In this document: positions 36,799 to 45,388 of the stretch, piece by piece
How the letters are laid out: the number at the start of each line of letters is the position of its first letter
Numbering within the stretch: position 1 is the stretch's first letter
DNA from: Pelosinus sp. IPA-1
Lineage (GTDB): Bacteria; Bacillota; Negativicutes; DSM-13327
NCBI RefSeq assembly: GCF_030269905.1
Contig: NZ_BSVC01000002.1
Location: forward strand, 222,419-286,418
Reading direction: 5' to 3'
Length of the DNA: 64,000 nt
The notes under the pieces: model-generated
The model's database searches: none
Told to the model about the DNA's origin: nothing
What the model saw: the letters and a program-made list of their open reading frames with translations, nothing else
Program-made: the position numbers and the translations under genes

Positions 36799-37164
36799 TC
36801 ATGGTTTTACATAGGAATACCCCTCAGTTTGTTTGACAATAATTCTTGTTATTCCCGCAGGTACGACTGTTACAAACTCCGGTAATAATTCTTCATTAAT
36901 TAAATTTGCTTTTAAAGCATTTCGGCAGGCAATAATTGTAACATGATTTTCGGATAGTTCTTTCATTTGTTTCAACAGACCTGGCATTTCGTGATCAATG
37001 CTTTTATCCACGGAATCAAATATTTGTACAGCGGTAGCATTGGCCACAATCTCTAAAATAACATTTTCAAAACCTACATCTTCTATGAGATTTTTTGCGT
37101 TTGTTAAAGTTAACCGCCATTTACCAAGCTCATCAATATGTAATAATGTTTTTAGTTTTTCCAT
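36799..37164 (-). CDS. DsrE-like protein
   Basis: This 121-aa protein fits the small DsrE/YchN fold. An N-terminal strand (KTLLHIDELGKWRLTLTNAK) is followed by ENVILEIVANATAV, then HVTIIACRNALKANLI and a closing VVPAGITRIIVKQTEGYSYVKP. The Cys in the IACRNAL position is where sulfur-carrying DsrE proteins hold the acceptor Cys, so a sulfur-relay or regulatory role is possible. GGAGATATA precedes the ATG. Three tiny frames lie immediately upstream on the same strand and may form an operon with it. Confidence 0.7.
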   Translation of the reverse strand: MEKLKTLLHIDELGKWRLTLTNAKNLIEDVGFENVILEIVANATAVQIFDSVDKSIDHEMPGLLKQMKELSENHVTIIACRNALKANLINEELLPEFVTVVPAGITRIIVKQTEGYSYVKP

Positions 37165-37179
37165 TATATCTCCTAATCA

Positions 37180-37266
37180 TTATATTTTAATTTGTATCTG
37201 TAAAGAAGCTATAGCTAATCCATGAACAAACATTAATGTCTGAAATACTTCAAATCTAAATCCCAT
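37180..37266 (-). CDS. Putative 28-aa protein in the DsrE cluster
   Basis: The ATG at 37266 opens MGFRFEVFQTLMFVHGLAIA and ends 15 bases before the DsrE-like gene. A GGGGGGAT block 12 bases upstream is its possible ribosome site; it is also the end of the preceding small frame. It is moderately hydrophobic. Supported by tight spacing only. Confidence 0.3.
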   Translation of the reverse strand: MGFRFEVFQTLMFVHGLAIASLQIQIKI

Positions 37267-37275
37267 TCCTCTGTC

Positions 37276-37422
37276 TTATCCCCCCTCAAGTCGGGCACAT
37301 AATGCATAAGTTAATTCATCCGGCACCTCTGTTTGGTCAGCCCCTTCTCTCTTCATATTATAGATTCCAAATCCAACTAATCCAATCAATAAAATGATTA
37401 TCCATTTCTTTTTCAATATCAT
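37276..37422 (-). CDS. Putative 48-aa single-pass membrane protein in the DsrE cluster
   Basis: The ATG at 37422 follows AAAGGAAAG and encodes a basic start and helix (MILKKKWIIILLIGLVGFGI), then an acidic tail EGADQTEVPDELTYALCARL. It has typical positive-inside topology with the C-terminus outside. It ends 9 bases before the next small frame. This is the best supported of the three because of its ribosome site and clean topology. Confidence 0.5.
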   Translation of the reverse strand: MILKKKWIIILLIGLVGFGIYNMKREGADQTEVPDELTYALCARLEGG

Positions 37423-37507
37423 CTTTCCTTTCTACGTTAAAAAGTAAAACTTGCAAACCAAGCACTGCTAAGCCTGCCGAATAAACCAACAGAAAAAAAC
37501 ATTTCAT
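37358..37507 (-). CDS. Putative 49-aa protein overlapping the 48-aa frame
   Basis: The ATG at 37507 encodes MKCFFLLVYSAGLAVLGLQV and then a charged stretch NVERKDDIEKEMDNHF. It overlaps the 48-aa frame by 65 bases in another frame, and its start has no close ribosome site. Either one of the two is spurious or they are translated as an overlapping pair. Confidence 0.25.
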   Translation of the reverse strand: MKCFFLLVYSAGLAVLGLQVLLFNVERKDDIEKEMDNHFIDWISWIWNL

Positions 37508-37610
37508 TGTAGACGGTATCAGTAGCTCCTACCAATAATAAAATTGAAGTTTTCTTAAAGAAATACTTTTTTTGAAATCAAATAAAATTTATAGTCCTAA
37601 ATAGGAAAAA

Positions 37611-37655
37611 CACCTATATACGAAAAACTCCTGCAAGGCAGCCTAGACTTGCAGG
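37611..37655 (+). repeat. Composite intergenic repeat, copy 7 (hairpin only)
   Basis: ctatatacgaaaaactcctg...gcaggagt ends abruptly at the right hairpin arm, with no tail. The sequence continues directly as a gene remnant. Confidence 0.8.
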
Positions 37656-37714
37656 AGTCGATACTGGATTATGTGAAATATATTGGGATGTAGCACATAG
37701 GATATGAACAATTT
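37656..37714 (+). pseudogene. 3' tail remnant of a flavodoxin-like gene
   Basis: gtcgatac.ggattatgtgaa, then tattgggatgtagcacatag and gatatgaacaatt, match the last codons and the first bases beyond the stop of the gene at 33142 (33774-33832) with few changes. The encoded end is DYVKYIGM in both. Only the tail is present; the rest has been replaced by the repeat hairpin. Confidence 0.8.
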
Positions 37715-37790
37715 GTAGGATACCACTCCTGTATGATTTGTCATGGGGACGGGATTCGGCAAATCGAAAGTCAGAATTATGGAGGAAAAC

Positions 37791-38621
37791 ATGAATATAA
37801 AAAATTATTTTTTTCACATTCATTACTGCAATTGCAGGCGATTTAATGAACCTGTAAGATATCTAAGTAAAAGCACCAGAACAATTCAACATCATAAGCT
37901 TGTTTTTGTTACGGGGGGGAAGGGCAGTGTTATAATTGAAAAAAAAAGATATTCAGTTAAAGAAGGTATGCTATTCTACATTTCTCCTGACGTACTACAT
38001 TCTGTAGAGATAGATACTGAAGAACCCATATGTTTTCTATCAGTACATTTTAGCTATGCCTATGTGAGCTTTAATGACAGTAAATGGGCTATTAAGGGCG
38101 AAGTGGAAATGATTCCACTGCAATCTGCACTTGAATTAAAGGATTATTATCATATTGAGGATATATTTAAAAAATTAGTTGATAGCTGGAATGCGAAACT
38201 ACCAGGATATGAGTTTATTACGAAGACTTTGTTTCAGCAATTAGTAATTGCAATTTATCAAAACATAAGAAAGCAAAAACAGAATTACTCAACCTCCTTA
38301 AAGGTGGAAAAAATCATTCAATACATGCATCAGAATATAAATAATAGAGTGACCTTGACTGAATTGTCAGATCTGGTGCAGCTGTCCTCTACTTATCTAT
38401 CAAGAGCTTTCAAAGAGACTACGGGATATTCTATCATTGAGTTTTTTAATAAGATGAAAATTGATAAAGCCAAAGAACTTATTGCCGAAAGTGATAAAAA
38501 GGTAAAAGAAGTAGCACAAGCACTTGGATTTACTGATGAATTTTATTTTAGCAGGATTTTTAAAAAAATGGAAGGGATAAGCCCCACGGAATATTACAGC
38601 AAAAATGTCCATGGAGTTTGA
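37791..38621 (+). CDS. AraC-family regulator with cupin sensor domain
   Basis: This 276-aa protein has an N-terminal cupin-type arabinose-binding-like domain (HHKLVFVTGGKGSVIIEKKR, VKEGMLFYISPDVLHSVEI). The C-terminal AraC double HTH reads NNRVTLTELSDLVQLSSTYL, SRAFKETTGYSIIEF and KVKEVAQALGFTDEFYFSRI. It probably senses a small molecule and activates the exporter and hydrolase genes that follow on the same strand. ATG 37791 has GGAGG 5 bases upstream; the ATG at 37743 has no ribosome site. Confidence 0.9.
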   Translation: MNIKNYFFHIHYCNCRRFNEPVRYLSKSTRTIQHHKLVFVTGGKGSVIIEKKRYSVKEGMLFYISPDVLHSVEIDTEEPICFLSVHFSYAYVSFNDSKWAIKGEVEMIPLQSALELKDYYHIEDIFKKLVDSWNAKLPGYEFITKTLFQQLVIAIYQNIRKQKQNYSTSLKVEKIIQYMHQNINNRVTLTELSDLVQLSSTYLSRAFKETTGYSIIEFFNKMKIDKAKELIAESDKKVKEVAQALGFTDEFYFSRIFKKMEGISPTEYYSKNVHGV

Positions 38622-38725
38622 TATAATGCATGGTATAAAGCCCAATCTGTAGGTTAAAATGAGGATATTATTGTTCAGCATTCTTGTACAATGATTAATG
38701 TATAGCAGAAGGAAGGCTTATATTC

Positions 38726-39937
38726 ATGCCAATTTGGAAAAGAAATTTAATCGTTTGCTGGTTTGGGATATTTGTAACAAGTGTAGGAATGAGCCAGATT
38801 GCCCCCGTATTGCCGCTGTATATAGAACATCTTGGAGTTCACAATACAGCTTCCATTGTACAATTTTCAGGAATTGCTTTCGGCATTACCTATATCATTT
38901 CAGCTGTTTTCTCACCAATTTGGGGTCATGCCGCTGACAAATTTGGACGAAAACCAATGCTGCTTAGGGCAAGCCTTGGTATGTCGGTAGTTATAGGCAG
39001 CATGGGTTTTGCACAAAATGTATATGAACTGATAGGATTACGATTATTGATGGGTGTTATAGCAGGTTATAGTACAGCTTGTACTACATTGATCGCAATT
39101 CAGACAGATAAGGAACACGCGGGATGGGCTTTAGGTACACTTTCAACGGCAAATATTGCAGGTTCTTTGCTTGGGCCAATGATTGGCGGTTTTATAGCAG
39201 AGAATTTTGGTTTACAAAAGGTATTTTTTATAACCGGTGCACTGCTGCTGCTTACATTCATTACCACCGCTTTATTTGTAAAAGAGTCTTTTATTCGTGA
39301 AGATAAAAAGGCACTTACTTTCAAGGAGGTATGGAATACTGTTCCTGAAAAAAGCTTGACGATTACCATGTTTGTGACCTTTTTTGTATTAACAGTGGCA
39401 TTATATTCTGTAGAACCAATCATAACAGTATATGTTACCCAGCTAGCCAGTAATACCAGTCATGTTGCTCTGCTGGCCGGAATGACATTTTCATCCTCAG
39501 GACTAGCAAGTATCATTGCCGCTCCAAGACTGGGGAAACTTTCTGATAAAATAGGAGCGCAGAAGGTTATGTTAGTCGCCCTTGTAGTGGCAGGACTCAT
39601 TTTTATACCACAAGCTTTTGTAAAAAATCCTTGGCAGTTGATGGGTCTTCGCTTTGTATTAGGATTAGCAACGGCAGGGTTGATTCCTTCTGTAAATATT
39701 ATAATCAAGAAAATTACACCAGACGCTCTTACAGGCAGAGTTTTTGGCTTTACAATGTCGGCAGGGTACTTAGGTGTATTTGGAGGTTCCGTTTTAGGTG
39801 GGCAAGTGGCAGCCTGGTTTGGTATAAAATATGTATTTTATATTACAAGTACATTATTACTGATAAATACAGTATGGGTTTATTTTAAGGTGTATAAAAA
39901 ACTTAGCATAAATGAATTAGCATTATACAAAAAATAA
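38726..39937 (+). CDS. MFS drug-exporter-like transporter
   Basis: This 403-aa protein has 12 membrane segments. The MFS motif A loop is GHAADKFGRKPMLLRA, and the second-half equivalent is GKLSDKIGAQKVMLVA. ALGTLSTANIAGSLLGPMIGG matches motif C of drug/H+ antiporters. It is probably a proton-driven multidrug or metabolite exporter. The ATG follows AGAAGGAAGG at some distance. It forms a run with AraC upstream and isochorismatase-like and MBL-fold genes downstream, so the exported compound may be chemically related to their substrates. Confidence 0.88.
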   Translation: MPIWKRNLIVCWFGIFVTSVGMSQIAPVLPLYIEHLGVHNTASIVQFSGIAFGITYIISAVFSPIWGHAADKFGRKPMLLRASLGMSVVIGSMGFAQNVYELIGLRLLMGVIAGYSTACTTLIAIQTDKEHAGWALGTLSTANIAGSLLGPMIGGFIAENFGLQKVFFITGALLLLTFITTALFVKESFIREDKKALTFKEVWNTVPEKSLTITMFVTFFVLTVALYSVEPIITVYVTQLASNTSHVALLAGMTFSSSGLASIIAAPRLGKLSDKIGAQKVMLVALVVAGLIFIPQAFVKNPWQLMGLRFVLGLATAGLIPSVNIIIKKITPDALTGRVFGFTMSAGYLGVFGGSVLGGQVAAWFGIKYVFYITSTLLLINTVWVYFKVYKKLSINELALYKK

Positions 39938-39957
39938 AATGAAAAGGAGAGAAGAAA

Positions 39958-40548
39958 ATGAAAGATTCAAAATCAGCAGAAGATGAATTAATGAAAGCAG
40001 AAAAAACGGCGCTAATAGTGATAGATTTGCAAAAAGGAATTGTAAACAGGGAGGTTTCACCTTATACTGCTGCGCAAGTTGTTCAGAATGCTAGCAGATT
40101 AATGAATGCATTCACGGAAAAGGGAGCCTTTGTAGTTCTTGTAAGAGTTTCATTTGTAGATGGAAAAGACATGTTAAAGCCCAAGATAGATTCCCCGATT
40201 AATCCAGTACAATTACCAGAAGGCTGGGATAGTTTTGTGCCTGAACTAGGAAATATGGAAAAAGCTCATCTTATTACTAAGAGGCAATGGGGAGCCTTCT
40301 ATGGTACTGACCTTGACTTACAGTTAAGACGTCGTGGAATTGATACGATTGTTCTATGTGGTGTTTCTACTGGAATTGGCGTGGACACTACGGCAAGAGA
40401 AGCTTATCAACATGGTTATCATCAAATTTTTGTAGAAGATGCAATGACAGCTTCTACAAAAGAAGAGCATGATTATGTTTGTAAATACATTTTTCCTAGG
40501 ATAGGTAAAATTCGGACAAGTGAAGAAGTCGCCTTATCATTAAGATAA
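39958..40548 (+). CDS. Isochorismatase-like hydrolase lacking the nucleophile Cys
   Basis: This 196-aa protein carries the fold's catalytic Asp in [10 protein letters not shown] and the Lys in [16 protein letters not shown]. The motif that normally holds the nucleophile (GVxTxxCVxxTAR) reads [15 protein letters not shown], with Gly in place of Cys. This is the isochorismatase-type variant, so amidase chemistry of the nicotinamidase kind is unlikely. Vinyl-ether hydrolysis or an unknown reaction remains possible. The ATG follows AAGGAGAGAAGAAA, 20 bases after the transporter. Confidence 0.85.
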   Translation: MKDSKSAEDELMKAEKTALIVIDLQKGIVNREVSPYTAAQVVQNASRLMNAFTEKGAFVVLVRVSFVDGKDMLKPKIDSPINPVQLPEGWDSFVPELGNMEKAHLITKRQWGAFYGTDLDLQLRRRGIDTIVLCGVSTGIGVDTTAREAYQHGYHQIFVEDAMTASTKEEHDYVCKYIFPRIGKIRTSEEVALSLR

Positions 40549-40606
40549 AATGAGATACAAGTAGTATTGAACCCCCAAAATACTATTTAGTAGAAAGGAT
40601 GGTAAC

Positions 40607-41233
40607 TTGAAAATAAAGGAAAACGTATATTTATTGGATTCAACAACAGGAAGTTATGCTTATCTGATAGTAGGGGAAGAGCCAATTTTGATTGATACAG
40701 GCTATCCAGGAAGAAGTAAAAAAATCATCGAGGAAATATCACGATTAGGAATTAAACATCGTGATATTGCTCATATATTGTTAACACATCACGATGTAGA
40801 CCATATTGGAAACGCAAAGGTATTACAATTGGAAACGGGAGCACAATTATGGGCGTCAAAGGATGATCTGCCATATATACAAGGTGAACGTAACAGGGAA
40901 GGTATAAAAAGAATTGTTCAAGCAATTATTAGAGTGGATACCCCGCGAGTAGACTCTACTTTTACGGCAGGGCAGAAGATTGGGTCTGTTGAAATTATAC
41001 CTACACCAGGACATACTCCCGGTCATGTATCTTTTTTATATGAAGATGTTCTGTTTGTTGGAGATTTGGTAAGGACAAAAAAAGGTAAGATAAAAAGATT
41101 TCCGTCATTTTCTACCTGGAACAAAGCAATATCGGAAATATCTTTGCAGCAAATTAAATCCTTCGATTTTGAATGGATATGCCCCGCTCATGGAGAACCC
41201 ATACGTGGTCGGGACTTATGGGAAGCGCTTTAA
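40607..41233 (+). CDS. Metallo-beta-lactamase-fold hydrolase
   Basis: This 208-aa protein has the metal motif LLTHHDVDHIGNA (HxHxDH), then TPGHTPGHVSF and GDLVRTKKGK with the bridging Asp, and CPAHGEP as the last His. It resembles the glyoxalase II/quorum lactonase-like group with no added domain. The substrate is unknown. TTG 40607 follows AGAAAGGATGG. Last gene of the AraC-exporter group. Confidence 0.88.
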   Translation: MKIKENVYLLDSTTGSYAYLIVGEEPILIDTGYPGRSKKIIEEISRLGIKHRDIAHILLTHHDVDHIGNAKVLQLETGAQLWASKDDLPYIQGERNREGIKRIVQAIIRVDTPRVDSTFTAGQKIGSVEIIPTPGHTPGHVSFLYEDVLFVGDLVRTKKGKIKRFPSFSTWNKAISEISLQQIKSFDFEWICPAHGEPIRGRDLWEAL

Positions 41234-41332
41234 TTTTTGACATAATGCAGAGGAGGGTGATACCGATGCTTCCTGATAATATGAATAGATCACAAACGTA
41301 TATTAACATGATTCTTTAACGGAGGCTAAATG

Positions 41333-41380
41333 AAAAAGAAGCGGAGAAAATCGTTTTACGATTTTTTTCGCTTCTTTTCT
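41333..41380 (+). terminator. Terminator after the metallo-hydrolase gene
   Basis: gaagcggagaaaatcgt / acgatttttttcgcttc close a stem with T-rich ends. The 17-codon frame at 41266, with a strong site (GAGGAGGGTG), reaches a TAA at 41317 and continues in frame beyond it. A 36-codon frame starts at 41330. Neither is convincing. Confidence 0.65.
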
Positions 41381-41497
41381 TGCTTCGCATCCCAAAAGAT
41401 AATTTCGAGAGCCACCTTAATTTTGCTTTATCTTATTTAGTCAGTAGTCTACCATCAAATAAGACCTTTGACTGTTCAAGGAAGTTAATTAAGACAC

Positions 41498-43459
41498 TCA
41501 TGTATTGGTAATTTGATTAGTTATAAAGTTGACAGATTTAGCGCTCATAGCTTTTTTGTACAGGAAAGCACAAAGCGCTAAATAGGCAAGTACGCCAAGA
41601 TAAGTAGCCGCTGGTGTTTCCACCCAGGCTTCTTGAAAATAATCGACGCCGCATATACGGAGTACAGCGCTGATTAGGCTACCAATGGAACCACCTGCGA
41701 TTAAACCAGAGGCTATGGTTTCACCTTTACTGAGACGTAAAGCATTTAATAGTTCATCTTTACTACTATGAGAAACAAAGTGAGAAATCAGTCCACCAAC
41801 TAAAAGAGGTAGATTAATCTCCATTGGTAGATAAGCGCCAAGGGCAAAAGCCAATGGTGGAACTTTAATCATCCAAAGAATAATTGCACCGAAGGCACCT
41901 GCCATATAAAGGGGCCAGTGAGCGGCTTGACCGTTCATCAAAGGTTTGATAATGACTGCCATGGCATTAGCCTGTGGTGCAGGTAACGCAGTTGCTCCGA
42001 CGAAACCATAGGCTTGATTAATGAGTAAGATAACCCCAATGGATAAAGCACCTGTTAAAGCGATGGCAACCAATTGCCACTGTTGCATTTTGCGTGGCGT
42101 GGCACCGAGTAGGTGAGCAACTTTCAGTTCTGACATGAAATTACCAGAGACCCCTAGCGCGGTGCAAAGAAAAGCTGCCATTATTAAAATTGCGGCAATC
42201 CCCATATCGCCGTACATGCCAACACTACCTAAGACAAATGCAGAAACAATAATCATAAAAATACTCATACCAGATACTGGCTCGGACCCAGTAAAAGCGA
42301 TAGAACTAATGCCAACCACTGAAAATAAAAATGCAAAAACAGAAACAATGATGAGCGCCAGTACTGTTTGCAAGATCGTTTGAGCAAAAAATACATGGAA
42401 AAACGCTGTGAATAATAAGGTTACAATAATGATGCCAATCACAATAAGTGGCATTGGAATATCTTGCTGGGTACGCAATGAAAATGTTTGTGTAGCATCC
42501 GTTTTATTACGTAACGTAGCAATAACTGTTTTTACTACGTCTTTTACAACATTAGACATGGTTAAAAGACTAATAATTCCAGCCATCGCGAGCATGCCAA
42601 TACCGATGTGGCGTACATACTCACGAAATACGGAAGTAACAGGAGCATTCGCTAACAAGATGTCTTTGCCCTTCACGATCATATGATGATCGCCTGCCAA
42701 GTAATAAATAATAGGAATACAAACAAACCATGAAAAGAAAGAACCAGCGGTAATAATGGCTGCATAACGGAGTCCCGTAAAGTAACCGATACCAAGTAAT
42801 GCTGACTCATTATCTAAGCTAAAGTTTAATTTAAACTTATCAGATAATTGCTGTCCCCAGCTAAAAGTGGTGCTGGAGATAACTTCCTGCCACCAACCAA
42901 GGCTATTGAGGACAAAATCATACACTAGGGCAATTGCGCCAGTAAAGATCATGAGTTTAGCTTGGCTACCTTCCCCAGAAGTTAATACCCCAGCGGCTGC
43001 TCGTCCTGCAGGGAATGGATAGGCATGATGCATTTCTTCACAAAAATAACGACGAAAAATGGCGGCAATAAATACACCAAGCATACCACCAAGGATAATC
43101 GGCACTGCCATTTGAAAATAACTAAGACTGGTATTTCCTAAAATGTAAAAGGCAGGTAGAATAAACATGGCGCCACCAATACTGTTAGTACCAGCACTAG
43201 CAATGGCCTGAATATGGACATTTTCAGGAAAGGCATTTTTACGTTTTAACATGGTGGCCATTCCCATGGCCATTACTGATACAGGAGCGAACGCATCAAC
43301 AGTTTGCCCTATCTTTAAACAAAGATAACCAATTGCTAACGCGAAGATCGCGGCATAAAATAAGCCCCAAAACACAACATAAGAATTGATTTCCTGGTAT
43401 TCTTTATGAGGCGACATGGGTGGTTCTAACGGAGCCGGATTGTTTTGATTTTCAGACAT
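41498..43459 (-). CDS. OPT-family oligopeptide/metal-chelate transporter
   Basis: This 653-aa protein has about 15 hydrophobic segments. OPT marks include the NxNIGG-like region SAGTNSIGGAMFILPAFYIL, the N-terminal YLCLKIGQTVDAFAPVSVMA, HHAYPFPAGRAAAGVL, VGTNFMSELKVAHLLGATPR-like SGNFMSELKVAHLLGATPR, and ALGAYLPMEINLPLLVGGL. The family imports small peptides or metal chelates using a proton gradient. AAAGGAGGATTTTT precedes the ATG. Single gene; its upstream region holds a long palindrome. Confidence 0.9.
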   Translation of the reverse strand: MSENQNNPAPLEPPMSPHKEYQEINSYVVFWGLFYAAIFALAIGYLCLKIGQTVDAFAPVSVMAMGMATMLKRKNAFPENVHIQAIASAGTNSIGGAMFILPAFYILGNTSLSYFQMAVPIILGGMLGVFIAAIFRRYFCEEMHHAYPFPAGRAAAGVLTSGEGSQAKLMIFTGAIALVYDFVLNSLGWWQEVISSTTFSWGQQLSDKFKLNFSLDNESALLGIGYFTGLRYAAIITAGSFFSWFVCIPIIYYLAGDHHMIVKGKDILLANAPVTSVFREYVRHIGIGMLAMAGIISLLTMSNVVKDVVKTVIATLRNKTDATQTFSLRTQQDIPMPLIVIGIIIVTLLFTAFFHVFFAQTILQTVLALIIVSVFAFLFSVVGISSIAFTGSEPVSGMSIFMIIVSAFVLGSVGMYGDMGIAAILIMAAFLCTALGVSGNFMSELKVAHLLGATPRKMQQWQLVAIALTGALSIGVILLINQAYGFVGATALPAPQANAMAVIIKPLMNGQAAHWPLYMAGAFGAIILWMIKVPPLAFALGAYLPMEINLPLLVGGLISHFVSHSSKDELLNALRLSKGETIASGLIAGGSIGSLISAVLRICGVDYFQEAWVETPAATYLGVLAYLALCAFLYKKAMSAKSVNFITNQITNT

Positions 43460-43563
43460 AAAAATCCTCCTTTAGATACTGTCAATGTTTTTCCGGTGAT
43501 CATTTTCTTTATAAAAAATTCGACGATATCTCAGAATTACATAATTCTTTAGATCACCTCCAT

Positions 43564-43589
43564 CAAAATGATATTAAAATATCATTTTG
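43564..43589. promoter_or_regulatory. Palindrome upstream of the OPT gene
   Basis: caaaatgatat / atatcattttg are 11-bp perfect arms around taaa, 105 bases upstream of the OPT start. This is a likely operator; the regulator is unknown. The rest of the gene-free stretch 43460-44111 is AT-rich with no coding frame. Confidence 0.5.
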
Positions 43590-43988
43590 TAAAATGCATT
43601 TCTTTCATAATGAAAATGCAAATACACTCCATAATTGGTAACATATGCAAATTTTATACCAATTGAACTGATGGGGGGATTTGTTTTATATTTTTAATAA
43701 ACAATCCCCTGATTATCTGCTGTTCTATACAAAAATTTTATGCTTACATACTTCAAGCAGCCATTTAATTAAAAATAAATTGGAATAATATGCTAAAATA
43801 AAACAGTTTAAAGGTTTAATAGGCCAGCATATTGACCTATTTGTTATCCTATTTATATGCTTGTAAGCCGCTCCAATCCAAAGCCCATTGCTCAAAGAGT
43901 CAAGAATAATTTATTCCGTTAGTATCTTATATACAAAAAAAACACCAAGGCAGGAGCAGTTGGAAAGGGGGGGAATTTGTAGAAAACG

Positions 43989-44016
43989 TGCGGTATTTGC
44001 CGCGCTGCTTTTTTTC
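43989..44016 (+). terminator. Hairpin shielding the beta-lactamase promoter
   Basis: gcgg tattt gccgc followed by gctgctttttttc is a short G+C-rich stem with a T run, ending 4 bases before the -35 box of the next gene. Confidence 0.6.
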
Positions 44017-44019
44017 ATA

Positions 44020-44072
44020 TTGACATTGAAAGATTACAAATGTAATATATTAATGTAGATTACATTTGTAAT
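44020..44072 (+). promoter_or_regulatory. Promoter with twin BlaI/MecI-type operators
   Basis: The -35 ttgaca (44020-44025) has a 17-base spacer to the -10 taatat (44043-44048). Two palindromes, attacaaatgtaat (44033-44046) and attacatttgtaat (44059-44072), cover the spacer/-10 and the start-site region. Both contain the BlaI core tacaNNtgta. This is a textbook layout for beta-lactam-inducible repression; the repressor gene is not in this window. Confidence 0.85.
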
Positions 44073-44111
44073 CTACAAAAGTAAAATCTTTTATAAAGAA
44101 GGGAGATTCAA

Positions 44112-44966
44112 ATGAGAAGATGGTTTTTAGTATTCATAACAGTAATTCTCGTCACTTGCGGGGTGGCAATTTTAGAAGCAAAAAGAGGCGTTGAACAGTC
44201 CCCTAGCAATGCTAATCAATCAATACAGCAAGATGAAGCATTTGAAGTTACAAATATGAATGTTGACGAATTTTTTCAGAGTACTGAAGGAACTTTTATT
44301 CTAAAAGATGCAGAGTTAGGGAAGACGTTTATTTATAATAAAAATCGGGCTCAGGAACGGAGAACTCCGATGTCTACATTCAAAATCATGAACTCTTTGG
44401 CTGGGCTGCAAGTGAAAGCGGTAAAGGATGAATATGACATTAAACGGTGGGATGGCGTTCATCGTGCCTTGGATGTCTGGAATCAGGATCTTGCACTTGG
44501 ATCAGCTTATAAATATTCGGCAGTTTGGTATTATCAGGCTATGGCTCGTGATATTGGAGAGCAACGAATGCAGGAATGGATTGATAAATGTTCCTATGGC
44601 AATCAAGACATTAGTGGAGGAATTGATAGATTTTGGCTTAGTAGTACGCTTATGATTTCCCCCATGGAACAAGTCAATTTTCTGGAAAAACTTTACATAG
44701 AAGAACTGCCTTTTGATAAAGAGGTAATGAAAACTGTTAAACGAATCATGATTCAACAAGAAGGCGACGACTATACGCTTTATGGGAAAACCGGTAGTAG
44801 TGGATTGCAGAATAATATTTCCCTGGGGTGGTACGTAGGATTTGTTGTTGTAAAAGGCCATCCTTATGTGTTTGCCACAAACATTGATTCGCAGGCGGAT
44901 TTTGCCGGCTATAAAGCAAAAGAGCTTACAATTAACATTCTTAAAAAATATAAGTTAGTGCAATAA
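44112..44966 (+). CDS. Class D (OXA-type) beta-lactamase
   Basis: This 284-aa protein begins with a signal-anchor sequence (MRRWFLVFITVILVTCGVAI). The three class D boxes are present: STFK at about residues 88-91 with the acylated Ser and carboxylated Lys, SAV (136-138) and YGN (162-164), then KTG (226-228) in YGKTGSSG. WDGVHRALDVWNQDLALGSA and FWLSSTLMISPMEQVNFL are family hallmarks. It hydrolyses penicillins in the periplasm or at the membrane surface. Its tight promoter/operator pair implies induction through a BlaI/BlaR-like system. Confidence 0.92.
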   Translation: MRRWFLVFITVILVTCGVAILEAKRGVEQSPSNANQSIQQDEAFEVTNMNVDEFFQSTEGTFILKDAELGKTFIYNKNRAQERRTPMSTFKIMNSLAGLQVKAVKDEYDIKRWDGVHRALDVWNQDLALGSAYKYSAVWYYQAMARDIGEQRMQEWIDKCSYGNQDISGGIDRFWLSSTLMISPMEQVNFLEKLYIEELPFDKEVMKTVKRIMIQQEGDDYTLYGKTGSSGLQNNISLGWYVGFVVVKGHPYVFATNIDSQADFAGYKAKELTINILKKYKLVQ

Positions 44967-45074
44967 ATTTGGCAGTATCTGACTCATCCGCGTTGTTACT
45001 ACAATGCAATAAAAAGACAAGTGAACGTCAGAGCAAAAAAATATGTATGGTATACCAATGTGATTCTTCTTACT

Positions 45075-45235
45075 AAATGAGCTATTGTAGACTACGAATA
45101 AGAAGAGTTGATCAAAAAAGCAATATATATGACAAACTCCTGCAAAGCAGCCTAGCCTTGCAGGAGTTTTGTATTTTAATGGTAAATAGGATAGAATATG
45201 GGATATCGTTTTCAAAGAAAAGCTTATGCTACTCA
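45075..45235 (+). repeat. Composite intergenic repeat, copy 8
   Basis: The lead (ttgatcaaaaaagcaatata), the hairpin (aaactcctgcaaag / cttgcaggagttt, 45133-45169) and the tail are followed by ggatatcgttttcaaagaaa. The last bases run directly into a gene remnant. Confidence 0.85.
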
Positions 45236-45239
45236 TTAG

Positions 45240-45388
45240 ATGACTTGTTTTTCTATAAAGGTAAGTTTTCGCAAGAACAAGAACCAGTATTGATTAGAAG
45301 TGTTTTTACCCAAGAAGAAGGTAAAAAATATGTTTCTGGATTTTGGCTAAAACCCTTAAAGCTTGTGGGAAATATAAAGAACGAATAG
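45240..45388 (+). pseudogene. 3' remnant of a lipoprotein gene related to the one at 55986
   Basis: The frame reads YKGKFSQEQEPVLIRSVFTQ, then EEGKKYVSGFWLKPLKLVG. The intact lipoprotein at 55986 ends YKAKFTQETEDVIVKVVFTE and then YISGFWLNSPKL. Only the last ~45 codons remain and the repeat replaces the rest. It has no start codon of its own within the conserved part. Confidence 0.8.

Noticed and set aside
43501-43700. Inverted AT-rich words as an IS end before the OPT gene
   Set aside because: No transposase frame and no second matching end.
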